Made by a program: the position numbers and the translations under genes. This document shows, in pieces, positions 56,101 through 61,724 of a stretch of 64,000 nucleotides of DNA; positions within the stretch are counted from its first letter, which is position 1; each line of letters opens with the position of its first letter. This DNA comes from Schistosoma haematobium (Eukaryota; Platyhelminthes; Trematoda; Strigeidida; Schistosomatidae): the NCBI RefSeq assembly GCF_000699445.3, contig NC_067202.1, positions 9,419,458 to 9,483,457 on the forward strand, given 5' to 3'. The notes under the pieces were generated by a model, which saw only the letters and a list, made by a program, of their open reading frames with translations, was not told the origin of the DNA and made no database searches.

Positions 56101-59100
56101 TTCAAAATCGTGGTTGGATAACCGTCTTCAGTCAATCTCTGAATCAAAGCTGGGTTGTAAGTTCATCAAAAAAAATTATTACCTAAAAGTCCCTTTTTAA
56201 ACACGTTTTGCATTTCATCGGGAAAACGTCTTTCAGTCATCGTAAGTTTTGCCCAGTTTTTCTCTCCAGACTGTTAATTATCTGCACTATATGTAAACAA
56301 TACATTTGACGTTCATGTGTTATTTGAATATTTAGTTCAAACACCCAAGAGACAATTATTAAAAATTTGTTTGTAATCTTTCTACTCTGTTGATTTCAAT
56401 AATCATGGAATAACCTCAGCTGAGTTATTGTCAAAAACCAGGGAACATTGTATAACTGTATCAAAACACCCCTGCACTAGTCTCTATTTTAAAAATACAA
56501 TATTAAAAAAAATACATATAGTATAGTATGTTACGTGTGAAAATGAGAAAAAATAATATTCATCATATTAGCGATTTAATTTATTCAACAGGACAATTTC
56601 ATCACTTAACATAATCTAGAATAAAAAGTATTGCCGAAAAAATTTGTTAATTAGGCACAAAAGTCATAGATACTTAGGATAGCTAAAACATTGTTTTCTA
56701 AACTTATTATTTTCTTAATTGTTTTATTATATTTTTTTGTTATCTGTGCCTCTATACCACTCTTACAGAATTGTATTGATATCACTTATTTTCAGTTTTA
56801 TAAAATTGGTTATGAAAATGGATGGGTGGATTTGGTAGGTGAATTACATTGACTATTTATTATATTCTCGAATAAAGTGTCTATTAAAATGTTTTCTAAG
56901 TTGACATTATTTGTGGAGTAAGTGAAATGTCCGTCTAACAAACAACAGACGAGTTTAATGTTCAGTGGTTTGCTCTGTCCTCTTTGATGTCCATGAAACT
57001 GGATCTATAAAAGTAGAGGGAATTCCTAGAATACTAGTACCTGATAGTAGGTGTCGCTGAAAAATTGCTCATGTACATCGAGAACACAAAGTAGCTTGTC
57101 CTGAGGCAAGACGCTGGCGAAACTAAGTAAACTTTATGGGACATGTATTACGTATGCTCAATCATCACTTTTCTTGACAAGCACTGCTAAGCAGTGACTA
57201 CGTGACTTGAAAGTAAGCTAAAGGGAGGACGAATCAAAACATGATATCAGTCCATGCAGTCATTGATTGTTGGACTAAGGCGTCTTGGTAGACATATCCT
57301 CGTTGACGTCAACGGGTGTTTTTCATCAAGCATCATTATAATTTCTTTAGAGTGTTGTTACCTAAATGAGACGCATTTCATGATTTTTTCAAAACTTTTT
57401 AAACTGCAATATCGTCTACACTAAAAGGTAACACTGATGCCTAATCTTTTCAGATCAGGCATTGGCACTCTTTAGATTTTGTTGGAATTTAAAGAACAGT
57501 CCTATTTAATTTTGTCTTTTTCAGTTAAAGCAGACTAATGTGGAGCCTATAATTAACAAAGAAAATCAAGAAATGTTAATTATACTTCCAAGAGATTATT
57601 CAGAAAAAGGGTATAGGGGTATAGCAAAACTGAAAATTGTAAGTCGCCATGTTATTTAATACTTTCAAATTTCGATCATTTCTACAATATATAACTGGAT
57701 CTATTACTGTTTAGAATTAGTCTATATTAAGTAATTGCTTGAACAAACAAAGCTATATGTAATATGGTGGTGTGACTAAAAAAGGAAGCTTCATAAATAA
57801 ACTGTACCAAAAATGCCAATGAAAGAGGAGATAGAAGATCTTGGAGTTTTCGCAAAATTCAAAATTCTGTGATAGATAGTCTGTACCTCTTAAAGGTATA
57901 CATAAAAACTAGATAAAACGAATTAATATTTAGTTATACTAAGACTTTCAATGTCGATAAATACAACAAGGCCAACAGACAGGAGCCAACTTCAACGATC
58001 CTATCAAATATTTTTATCAAATAGATGGGTAATCTAAAAGTTAATTACTCAAAATTCGTTTCCTCAAGAGGCATGTTGTCATCCATAGGTCAAAATGCAT
58101 GTTAATTCTCTCGGTTACCACAATTCGGCAGCGTTATCCAAAAGTTACACACATATCAGTAAGACACTAAAATAAAAACAACACGAGTCCCTCAGTAATT
58201 TTGTCAAACGGTGCCAAATCATCTACTAATAAAGCCAATCAAATTTTATTGACTGTGACATTCATATTTGAGAAAATCAGTCGATGAACAAATATTTCAA
58301 TGGTTGGGATCATGAGCCTATTGAAGCTAGATTACCACGGAAAATCTGGAAACACTGAACGGCTGTTTCGTCTTATTGTGAGGCTCCCCAGCAGTGCACA
58401 TCCACGATTAACACCGTTGAATGCTAGTCCAGTGTTCTAGAGGTTAAGTGCTCGCTCGCGAGACTGGTAGGTCCTGGGTTGGAGTCTCGCAAGGTGGAAT
58501 CGTGGGTGAGCACTGCTGAGGAGTCGCGCGATAGGATAAAACAGCCGTTCAGTGCTTCTAGGTTTTCCATGATGGTCTAGCTTCAATTGACTCATGATCT
58601 CAACTATTAAAAAATTACTATAATATCCACAAAAACCTTTCTGAATAAATATTTTTAAAATGGTCTGCTATGTTTTGTTCTTACTTCTCCAGTTACAAAT
58701 GGTTATAACATATTCCAGATTTATTGAAAAAAATTCTTATCAGCAGATAAATTACACTTTCAGTATAAATCAATGTGGTTTTATGGGCAGTGTATGTAAC
58801 TAAACATTTCAAAGCGATATCTGTAAATCAGCTTCAAGTATCATGAGCCATTGACAGTCACATCAGATATTACTTCAATATTTAAGTTTTTATGTATAAA
58901 ACTTAATACAATGATATTTCATTTTAAAATTTCCTAATTTCGCTACTTGTTATGATCTGAATGTGTTCAAATGTGACCAAATTCTACACAGTATACTGTC
59001 AGCCTTTCGAAATTTTTTAGGTATATAATTAATTTAAGCTCAATAATGAATCTCAAAAATGATCACTCCTCGAGAGAACCCTTAACTGATTTGCATCTTA

Positions 59101-61724
59101 ATCTATGTATGATGTCAGAAAATCACGAATATCAAGCTCAGTAACTCAGTTATGTTATAGTTAAAGTTACTGAGATTGGAAATGTTGTGCACTTAATTAT
59201 TAACTGATTAATTTATATCAAATTACTAGTTTAATACATTCTAATTCGCCTACTGATAGATTAAATGAGTCATATTTAATGCAGAGTAATTTTGAAACAG
59301 CTTTTGAATCAGTGGTGAAAACACTAGTTGGTACACAGATAAATGTTCACCTAGTCTTATCTTTTTTACATCAAGCCGTATCAAACCTTCTTTAGTTACA
59401 CAGAGTTAACAAGGTAGTTGTATCTTCAAGATATGTCAAGTAGTCACACCAGTATCTTTGCAAGTTACTACACAACCAATCAGTAGTTTTACACCTTTTC
59501 TTAACGTTATATTTTTGCAGCTTTTGTTAACACTTTTATGAAACAAAGTAAAATTGTCTTTTTATTTCTAGCCAATGTTACCATCAGAAACTCTTCAGTT
59601 ACCAAAGTGGATTATTACACCGAATTTCGATGTGAAGGAAATACTATATTATGATGGTAATGATGAAGTCATTTTTATTGGAACAGGACCTGACTCTAAA
59701 AATGCTCATGTTTATTGGTAAGTGGGAATATTTTATTATAGGATTCGAGCGAAGTAAATGTAAAGACAACTAAGTGCATCTGTTGTCGTTATTATTATTA
59801 AAACTAATAATCAACATTTAACTGGAAACCATGTTAAAACAAATAAAATATTTCTATCTCACGTTTTTGATGTTTGATTTCCAATTAAATAGTCTAAATT
59901 TATAAATTCAGCTATTATATAATATGATGCATTTAACATGCCCAATTCCGATATAAAGAATCATTGGTATCTCACTTTCTGTATGAAATTAAATTTCTAC
60001 ATCCTACCTCATTCAAAATCGTGATGGTGGAAGGAATAATTTTCGTTCTTCATTGGTTTCATGTCATCATGAAAACAACCTATATAAAACCCACACAGAG
60101 AATTACCTTACATGCTCAAATAAAACACTGAATAATTAACCATTCCAAAGCAATCTTGAATTTTTGTAGCAAAAGCCTCTTTCCCCTATAGAAGATATTC
60201 CTCTAAATTTCTAGATTGAGTAAACTGCGTTAATAGGTTAAATTAACATTTAAAGAAAACGTTAGAGTTAATTTTAAATATATAGCCTCATACGCTAGTA
60301 GTTACCATGGTTTTTGTTATTATATTTGGTAGATAAGATGCTTAATAGTCATACATCTATTAATGAGCCAATAAACAGCTTCATTATCTATTTGGGTGTA
60401 TTTACAGCACTTTATTTAATACATGACACTTTTTTCCCCACTTTTATGCACTTTTCAAGGACTTCTCAATCCATAGGTAATATGACTTGTCTTACTTGTG
60501 AAAATGTGAATAATACATATAATTGGGCAGAAGTTCTGTCAAACGGGAAATATTTAGTTCAAGATGTTCGAGGCTCGGGTAATCCCAAAACTTTCCTAAA
60601 AAGAATTAATAAGAATTTAACAGAAACGAATAGTAAGTTATATTATATGATTGTTTGATCTCTAGTTATGTATTCTTCCTTTACTTTGTTTTAGTTACGG
60701 AACTCATGTTTTACAAAAACTAAAGTATATATATACCTCTACTTCTTACGTAATCCTGTTAACTTCCATCAACTCATTCTCTTCTTTATCTACCGCCTGT
60801 AAATTGATTATTGATATGGAAGCAAAAAAAACATGTAAAACTCATAAACTACTCTTCTAGGCAAAATGTTGTGTTGTAACTATTTCATCAATATATATCA
60901 GATTGTACGTATAAAAGTATATTATGATAGAAATATGAATATTCAGTTAAGTTATTCTCTTTCGGTTGTTTGACGTTGTTAGAAAATTAGTTGAGTATAT
61001 ACTGACATACTTATAATTTACTGACAAAGTGAAAATATGTGATATTCATGCAATACGTATTTTATGAGATGTTGGCATTACAGAAGGACTGGCTAAAGAT
61101 TCATCTTCCTGAATTGTTGCATTCTATTTCATCGAGTGGAATTATCTTTGTTGTTTCATTGCTTGAAATTCAGAAGTTAGTAATGACAGATAATTAAGTG
61201 CTGACTTTCATTATATTCTATACAAACTCATTGGAATTATGAACTGTCTACTGGAATAAGATCAATTTTATGATGTTTAAAAGACACCTCATGACCGTGA
61301 AGTGGTGTTACATACATTTTCTTCCCAATTACAGTATAGAAGAATCATTGGATCTTATTCATATATTCTTTATTGCAAATTTTGAGTGGTATAAACGCTT
61401 ATTAGAAACCAATTATAATCGATTTCTGCCCAATTTTTACGAAACGTTTTGGGCAGATTCTTGTACATTACATATATTTTCTTTCAACACTTTTTTTCCG
61501 ATTCTTGCCAAAGATTTCACAGTTACCACAGAAATCATCAAGTACTTTGTGACTAATAGAGCATTTGAAAACTTTGTAAATTCTCATGCACTACCACGTG
61601 TTGAATATACAAAACTGAGATTACGTAATGGCACCAGAAATCAAATCGATGTCGAGGCTAAGCTATATTTACCACCGGAACTTGATCCAGCACATATCAC
61701 TCAATATCCTCTTTTATTATATAC
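28911..61724 (+). CDS. Dipeptidyl-peptidase family (S9B, DPP4/DPP6/DPP10-like) membrane protein, 16 exons, 3' part outside window
   Basis: Joined exons: 28911-29156, 34525-34639, 41735-41830, 43745-43842, 45704-45778, 46578-46627, 48369-48480, 50702-50834, 52411-52571, 55291-55394, 56033-56156, 56796-56834, 57525-57638, 59572-59717, 60460-60632, 61514-61724. They total 1997 nt (665 codons plus 2 nt) with no stop and matching phases. Order: Asn-rich cytosolic tail (1-82), QKRNWKG then a membrane span (about 97-117), then beta-propeller. Family landmarks are the tail-to-membrane motif RNWKGI, WLYEEE (Glu309/310 align with the DPP4 substrate-binding Glu205/206), ALWWS (317-321), CLTC (548-551), LPRVEY and finally YPLLL at the hydrolase-domain entry. 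Active members remove Xaa-Pro/Ala dipeptides from peptides at the cell surface; DPP6/10 are inactive potassium-channel partners. The RNWKGI stretch and the LPRVEY region look closer to DPP6/10. The catalytic Ser, Asp and His lie beyond 64000, so activity is undecided. The start is the first ATG after an in-frame stop; no splice acceptor is seen just upstream. Confidence 0.93.
29555..30238 (+). pseudogene. Second RTE-like element: ORF2 C-terminus plus 3' UTR
   Basis: Frame-shifted remnants read CLRNIARICC, SVDEVLNLHRLRWLGN and RWLG-type strings in ORF2, then AQNRSQW and the end of the ORF near 30030, followed by a 3' UTR and a GACTGACTGAC tail at 30226-30238. Multiple stops; 5'-truncated. The 3' UTR is nearly identical to the inverted copy at 23983-24290. 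Confidence 0.8.
30919..31215 (+). mobile_element. Sm-alpha hammerhead retroposon, near full length
   Basis: Runs from CTCAGTAGCTAAATAGATAA (A-box-like) through GAGTCCGAGTCCC (B-box-like, about 30970-30982) and a hammerhead region to a 3' part shared with 42500-42605 (CTTGTGACTTAA; TACAAGTAAAACAAC). This is the known schistosome Sm-alpha family. It lies in sense orientation in intron 1. Confidence 0.88.
31001..31065 (+). ncRNA. Sm-alpha hammerhead ribozyme, probably inactive
   Basis: CTGACGA (31020-31026) and GAAAC (31041-31045) are kept. Stem II reads ACCCC/AGGAC, which does not close, and the triplet before the cleavage site is TTC in place of GTC. Confidence 0.7.
34035..34115 (+). repeat. 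tRNA-like relic with perfect B box
   Basis: GGTTCGAACCC at 34095-34105 with a TTAGC/GGCTGAA region about 50 nt upstream. No acceptor-stem closure seen, so it is a SINE or tRNA relic, not a gene. Confidence 0.4.
34525..34639 (+). CDS. DPP-like gene exon 2: juxtamembrane motif and transmembrane helix
   Basis: Acceptor tgtgcag, donor gtaagt, phase 0 in and phase 1 out. Encodes QKRNWKG followed by about 21 hydrophobic residues, the signal-anchor typical of DPP6/DPP10/DPP4. It lies 5.4 kb from exon 1. Confidence 0.92.
34891..35146. mobile_element. Fold-back hammerhead SINE with 13-bp target-site duplication
   Basis: Identical ATATATAGATTTT at 34891-34903 and 35134-35146. Inside, a 63-bp minus 3' end (GTCAATTGAAGCTAGACCAC) switches at GGACGGCCG|AGAGACTG to the plus body. 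The plus ribozyme has lost stem II and GAAAC (CTGAGGAGTCCGTCCAGTGC). Confidence 0.9.
35305..35610 (-). repeat. Decayed hammerhead SINE (minus)
   Basis: Order and spacing of family blocks persist (AATAGTTGAAAATAAAGACC, GAAGCACTAGATTGCTG, GACATCCGGCGGTTTGCATG), but identity is low and the ribozyme core is gone. Confidence 0.6.
36440..36535 (+). repeat. Short repeat with CTGAAGAAG...CGAAACGT block
   Basis: CCTGAAGAAGTCGAGACAAG followed by GGCTGGACGAAACGTTGA resembles the right arm of the fold-back repeats (CTGAAGAAGTTGCTTACA ... ACGAAACGTC at 6848). Relationship inferred from the shared block only. Confidence 0.4.
36608..36990 (+). mobile_element. Solo LTR, 383 bp, with 5-bp target-site duplication
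   Basis: Starts TGTTGGGGAGATCC, ends GACTTATCA (TG...CA), and is flanked by ATATT at 36603-36607 and 36991-36995. About 85-90% like the element at 63057-63438. No internal retrovirus-like coding region adjoins, hence solo LTR. Family (Ty3 or BEL) not determined; orientation taken from the TG...CA start. Confidence 0.78.
39860..39915 (-). ncRNA. Hammerhead ribozyme on the minus strand
   Basis: Reverse complement shows GCACTG, CTGAGGA (from + 39897-39903), GTCCCAAAATAGGAC as stem II, GAAAC (+ 39877-39881) and CAGTGC closing stem I with six pairs. The cleavage triplet is GTT (allowed as NUH) and stem III is one base short. Confidence 0.62.
39990..40045 (+). ncRNA. Hammerhead ribozyme on the plus strand
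   Basis: CTGATGA (40001-40007), GAAAC (40023-40027), GTC ending 40034. Stem II GTCC/GAAC has one mismatch, and stem I keeps GCAC/GTGC with a bulge. Sense to the DPP-like gene. Confidence 0.58.
41735..41830 (+). CDS. DPP-like gene exon 3: start of the extracellular propeller
   Basis: Acceptor gaattttag, donor gtatga. Encodes GLPFTFSDL and LLESFNSQ, matching the family's start of the luminal domain (P-hydrophobic-T-x-x-D-L/F). Preceded by a 7.1-kb intron, the largest in the gene. Confidence 0.88.
42420..42605 (+). mobile_element. Sm-alpha retroposon, 5'-truncated
   Basis: Begins just before the ribozyme and continues through CCACTATCCATCTTTATTTG and CTTGTGACTTAA to TACAAGTAAAACAACGCCAA, colinear with 30919-31215. 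The Pol III part is missing. Confidence 0.87.
42424..42485 (+). ncRNA. Sm-alpha hammerhead ribozyme, most intact in the window
   Basis: CTGACGA at 42436-42442, stem II GTC/GAC (shortened by C to G), GAAAC at 42457-42461, GTC ending 42468, followed by CTGGATTCCAC. Stem I ATCTAG/CTGGAT pairs fully with one G-U. All core positions match the known Sm-alpha ribozyme. It is sense to intron 3, so cleavage would fall after 42468. Confidence 0.82.
43745..43842 (+). CDS. DPP-like gene exon 4: propeller blade 1
   Basis: Acceptor ataattttag, donor gtaatc. Encodes FVYLTRGKDLIVLDTDT and a short helix up to VIQE. This corresponds to the family segment in which a strand is followed by N-V-x-T. Confidence 0.87.
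43843..45703 (+). other. Intron 4 of the DPP-like gene
   Basis: Its distal part is a 630-bp fold-back SINE (44827-45455). The proximal kilobase has no recognised content. Confidence 0.82.
44827..45455. mobile_element. Long fold-back hammerhead SINE, about 630 bp
   Basis: A nearly complete minus copy (44827 to about 45222) is joined head to head with a plus copy (to 45455). The plus ribozyme keeps CTGATGA (45354-45360), GTCCCACAATAGGAC, GAAAC and GTC, but its stem I upstream strand is replaced (GCAAAAGG). The minus one has CAAAC in place of GAAAC. No clear target-site duplication. Confidence 0.8.
45704..45778 (+). CDS. DPP-like gene exon 5: propeller, VAPDLSGVILAYDFKD segment
   Basis: A 25-codon exon, acceptor cttatccag, donor gtaagt, phase 0/0. 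It matches the strongly conserved family string S-P-D-x-x-x-V/L-L-x-x-Y. Confidence 0.92.
45779..46577 (+). other. Intron 5 of the DPP-like gene
   Basis: AT-rich, with a short (TA)n run at 45843-45863. Nothing else recognised. Confidence 0.8.
46578..46627 (+). CDS. DPP-like gene exon 6: 50-nt micro-exon
   Basis: Acceptor caaatttcag, donor gtgagt. Encodes 16 codons ending YDVVNLNP and leaves phase 2, which exon 7 completes exactly. In the family this position carries the Y-x-V/I-Y-N/D-I string after the Y-D-V segment. Confidence 0.83.
47040..47700 (-). pseudogene. Merlin (IS1016/ISXO2-like) DNA transposon transposase remnant
   Basis: The minus strand reads, over shifted frames: an N-terminal Cys-rich ribbon with ERLQQMGLL and CDCGNQM (47511-47699), then HRVVIHKRHFVDPTTGVHTN and NNVEAI-stop-SGLKEFW (about 47283-47361 and beyond), then HMDDFLYCIRWDF (about 47180-47225). 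These are the C-terminal signatures of Merlin transposases, a superfamily first described partly from Schistosoma. At least one in-frame stop and two frameshifts; inactive. Terminal inverted repeats were not identified. Confidence 0.82.
47810..47905 (+). repeat. Sm-alpha fragment with broken hammerhead
   Basis: GATACATCTAGCTGATGATC, CCAAATAGGACGAATCCCGC and CACTGCTAGCCACTATCCAT are colinear with the other Sm-alpha copies. CTGATGATCCC lacks the first stem II base and GAAAC reads GAATC, so the core is dead. Confidence 0.82.
48369..48480 (+). CDS. DPP-like gene exon 7: propeller blade 2, FVKWSPKSNCI
   Basis: Acceptor ctgtatag, donor gtaagt. Ends with F-V-K-W-S-P-K, equivalent to the A-x-W-x-P-x-G string of DPP proteins. 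Phase 2 in, 0 out. Confidence 0.9.
48481..50701 (+). other. Intron 7 of the DPP-like gene
   Basis: Contains one strongly diverged minus-strand SINE (49465-49775). The rest is unrecognised AT-rich DNA. Confidence 0.82.
49465..49775 (-). repeat. Strongly diverged hammerhead SINE (minus)
   Basis: Family blocks in order: GTAAGCACTGGATAGC, CTCCTCAGTAGTGCACAT, TCATCGAACCCAGGGTC (inverse B box). The final part (49730-49775) is a plus-like 5' block GTGAGTTGGTTGAAG ... CGCCGTTGGAT, so this copy may also be chimeric. Confidence 0.6.
50702..50834 (+). CDS. DPP-like gene exon 8: up to the WLYE substrate-recognition motif
   Basis: Acceptor gactttag, donor gtacgt. Starts AFVTQKNIHLLF and ends STWLYE; the glutamate run continues across the junction into exon 9. 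Contains an N-glycosylation sequon NLT. Confidence 0.94.
50835..52410 (+). other. Intron 8 of the DPP-like gene
   Basis: Largely occupied by a minus-strand Penelope-like remnant (51040-51968). Confidence 0.82.
51040..51968 (-). pseudogene. Penelope-like element, 3' part with GIY-YIG endonuclease remnant
   Basis: The minus strand encodes, at 51549-51968, YLPYRGEFNSIVLRQRL, an AAQLVVIEKSKPMI stretch and CIYQFTYLCGH. A stop then interrupts the GIY-YIG core, which resumes as IGRSDRT and RVNEHVPRWLQ. A further frame (51329-51538) gives RKPGSSIARHIIETGHEID and ends GRILKFIEALAI-like. This order is typical of Penelope-like ORFs between the RT and the endonuclease end. Broken by stops and frameshifts; the RT core is absent. 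Confidence 0.85.
52411..52571 (+). CDS. DPP-like gene exon 9: EEE motif and ALWWS
   Basis: Acceptor tttatag, donor gtaagt. Completes Y-E-E-E, then carries ALWWSDSGNYLAVAAFDETN, the most conserved part of the propeller. An internal gtgagt at 52495 is an in-frame alternative donor; using it would drop 26 codons. The full form is preferred because it ends KYSM and joins AGE in exon 10, like the family's Y-P-K-A-G. Confidence 0.93.
52663..52900. mobile_element. Chimeric hammerhead SINE with 14-bp target-site duplication
   Basis: Identical AAATGCATTATTAT at 52663-52676 and 52887-52900. The insert starts with a minus 3' tail (TCAGAAGGAGTTTGTGG), continues with a minus 5' piece (CACAACAGACC ... CTGGTAACGG), then switches near 52741 to a plus body with perfect B box GGTTCGAATCC. 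The ribozyme reads CTGAGGA, GTCCCACACTAGGAC, GAAGC: one core substitution. The 3' tail is cut short. Confidence 0.88.
53903..53988 (+). repeat. Hammerhead SINE scrap
   Basis: GTTAAGCGTTCGCGCGCGAG to GAGGAGTCCACACTAGGATG, with internal deletions; ribozyme core lost. Confidence 0.7.
55291..55394 (+). CDS. DPP-like gene exon 10: AG-E..NSPVVTLYLYD segment
   Basis: Acceptor ctttttag, donor gtgagt. Matches the family string K-A-G-x-x-N-P-x-V/I-x-L-x-V that follows the E-E motif. Phase 0 in, 2 out. Confidence 0.92.
56033..56156 (+). CDS. DPP-like gene exon 11: LTMARWMNDDIFVHAWTNRIQNR segment
   Basis: Acceptor tatgtatag, donor gtaagt. Equivalent to Y-I/L-x-x-V-x-W ... W-L-N-R-A-Q-N, a family hallmark. 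It carries a sequon NQS. Confidence 0.94.
56796..56834 (+). CDS. DPP-like gene exon 12: 39-nt micro-exon ending GWVDL
   Basis: Acceptor attttcag, donor gtaggt, phase 0/0, 13 residues. The G-W-V end matches the G-W-V/I of DPP4 at the same position. A short exon, but the acceptor, donor and phase all agree. Confidence 0.85.
56945..57320 (+). pseudogene. Decayed non-LTR ORF2 C-terminal fragment
   Basis: Frame pieces include KIAHVHREHKVSCPEAR, NFMGHVLRML and GRTNQNMISVHAVI, the same order as the C-terminal region of the 29555 element (IARIC ... WLGN-V ... GQTKTW-like), but clearly more decayed and probably another lineage. Several stops. Confidence 0.6.
57525..57638 (+). CDS. DPP-like gene exon 13: propeller strand pair
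   Basis: Acceptor ctttttcag, donor gtaagt. 38 codons, with MLIILPRDYSEKGYRGIAKL aligning with F-x-I/T-x-P-x-K-Q-G-x-x-G-x-x-H-I-A. Confidence 0.9.
57639..59571 (+). other. Intron 13 of the DPP-like gene
   Basis: Contains a fold-back SINE with imperfect target-site duplication (58298-58642). The remainder is unrecognised. Confidence 0.82.
58286..58654. mobile_element. Fold-back hammerhead SINE with imperfect 12-bp target-site duplication
   Basis: GAACAAATATTT (58286-58297) and GAATAAATATTT (58643-58654) flank it. A minus 3' half (to about 58398) is fused to a plus copy with A-box region, B-box-like GGTTGGAGTC and 3' tail. The plus ribozyme core is damaged (GGATAAAAC, GTT); the minus one reads CTGGGGA. 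Confidence 0.83.
59572..59717 (+). CDS. DPP-like gene exon 14: W-x-V-x-x-I-L-Y-Y-D segment
   Basis: Acceptor tatttctag, donor gtaagt. Encodes FDVKEILYYDGNDEVIFIGT ending HVYW, like the family's W-x-V-x-x-I-x-x-Y-D ... I-Y-F-x-S-T ... Q-L-Y. Confidence 0.93.
59718..61513 (+). other. Introns 14 and 15 of the DPP-like gene
   Basis: Introns 59718-60459 and 60633-61513, both AT-rich. No repeat recognised. Open frames run through the intron ends but do not match the family. Confidence 0.8.
60460..60632 (+). CDS. DPP-like gene exon 15: CLTC disulfide region
   Basis: The acceptor is cttttcaag after a long pyrimidine tract; donor gtaagt. It completes Trp538 and encodes MTCLTCENV, matching the family C-L-S-C, then the GKYLVQDVRGSG strand. 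The frame is open upstream to 60314, but the extra residues lack family match and the phase only fits acceptor 60460 (a TGA would form at the 60334 AG). Contains sequons NMT and NNT. Confidence 0.9.
61514..61724 (+). CDS. DPP-like gene exon 16: end of propeller, entry to hydrolase domain
   Basis: Encodes YFVTNRAFENFV, LPRVEYTKLRL and QYPLLLYT, matching DPP6 ETNEHV, MPKVEY and YPLLL. Donor gtaagt, phase 2 out. Three in-phase acceptors exist (61514, 61523, 61532), differing by 3 or 6 residues. The first AG after the pyrimidine tract was chosen. The frame is open upstream to 61270, but that part has no family match. Confidence 0.88.

Larger units (their letters stand above)
55395..57524 (+). other. 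Introns 10-12 of the DPP-like gene
   Basis: Three introns (55395-56032, 56157-56795, 56835-57524) around exons 11 and 12. Only the last holds a recognisable insert, a decayed non-LTR ORF2 fragment (56945-57320). Confidence 0.8.

Noticed and set aside
60314..60459. In-frame open extension upstream of DPP exon 15
   Set aside because: Phase from exon 14 would create a stop with the AG near 60334, and the residues lack family similarity. The acceptor at 60460 after a long pyrimidine tract fits phase and homology.
61270..61513. Open frame upstream of DPP exon 16 as a longer exon or start
   Set aside because: Residues do not resemble the family, and a strong pyrimidine tract and AG sit at the family boundary.
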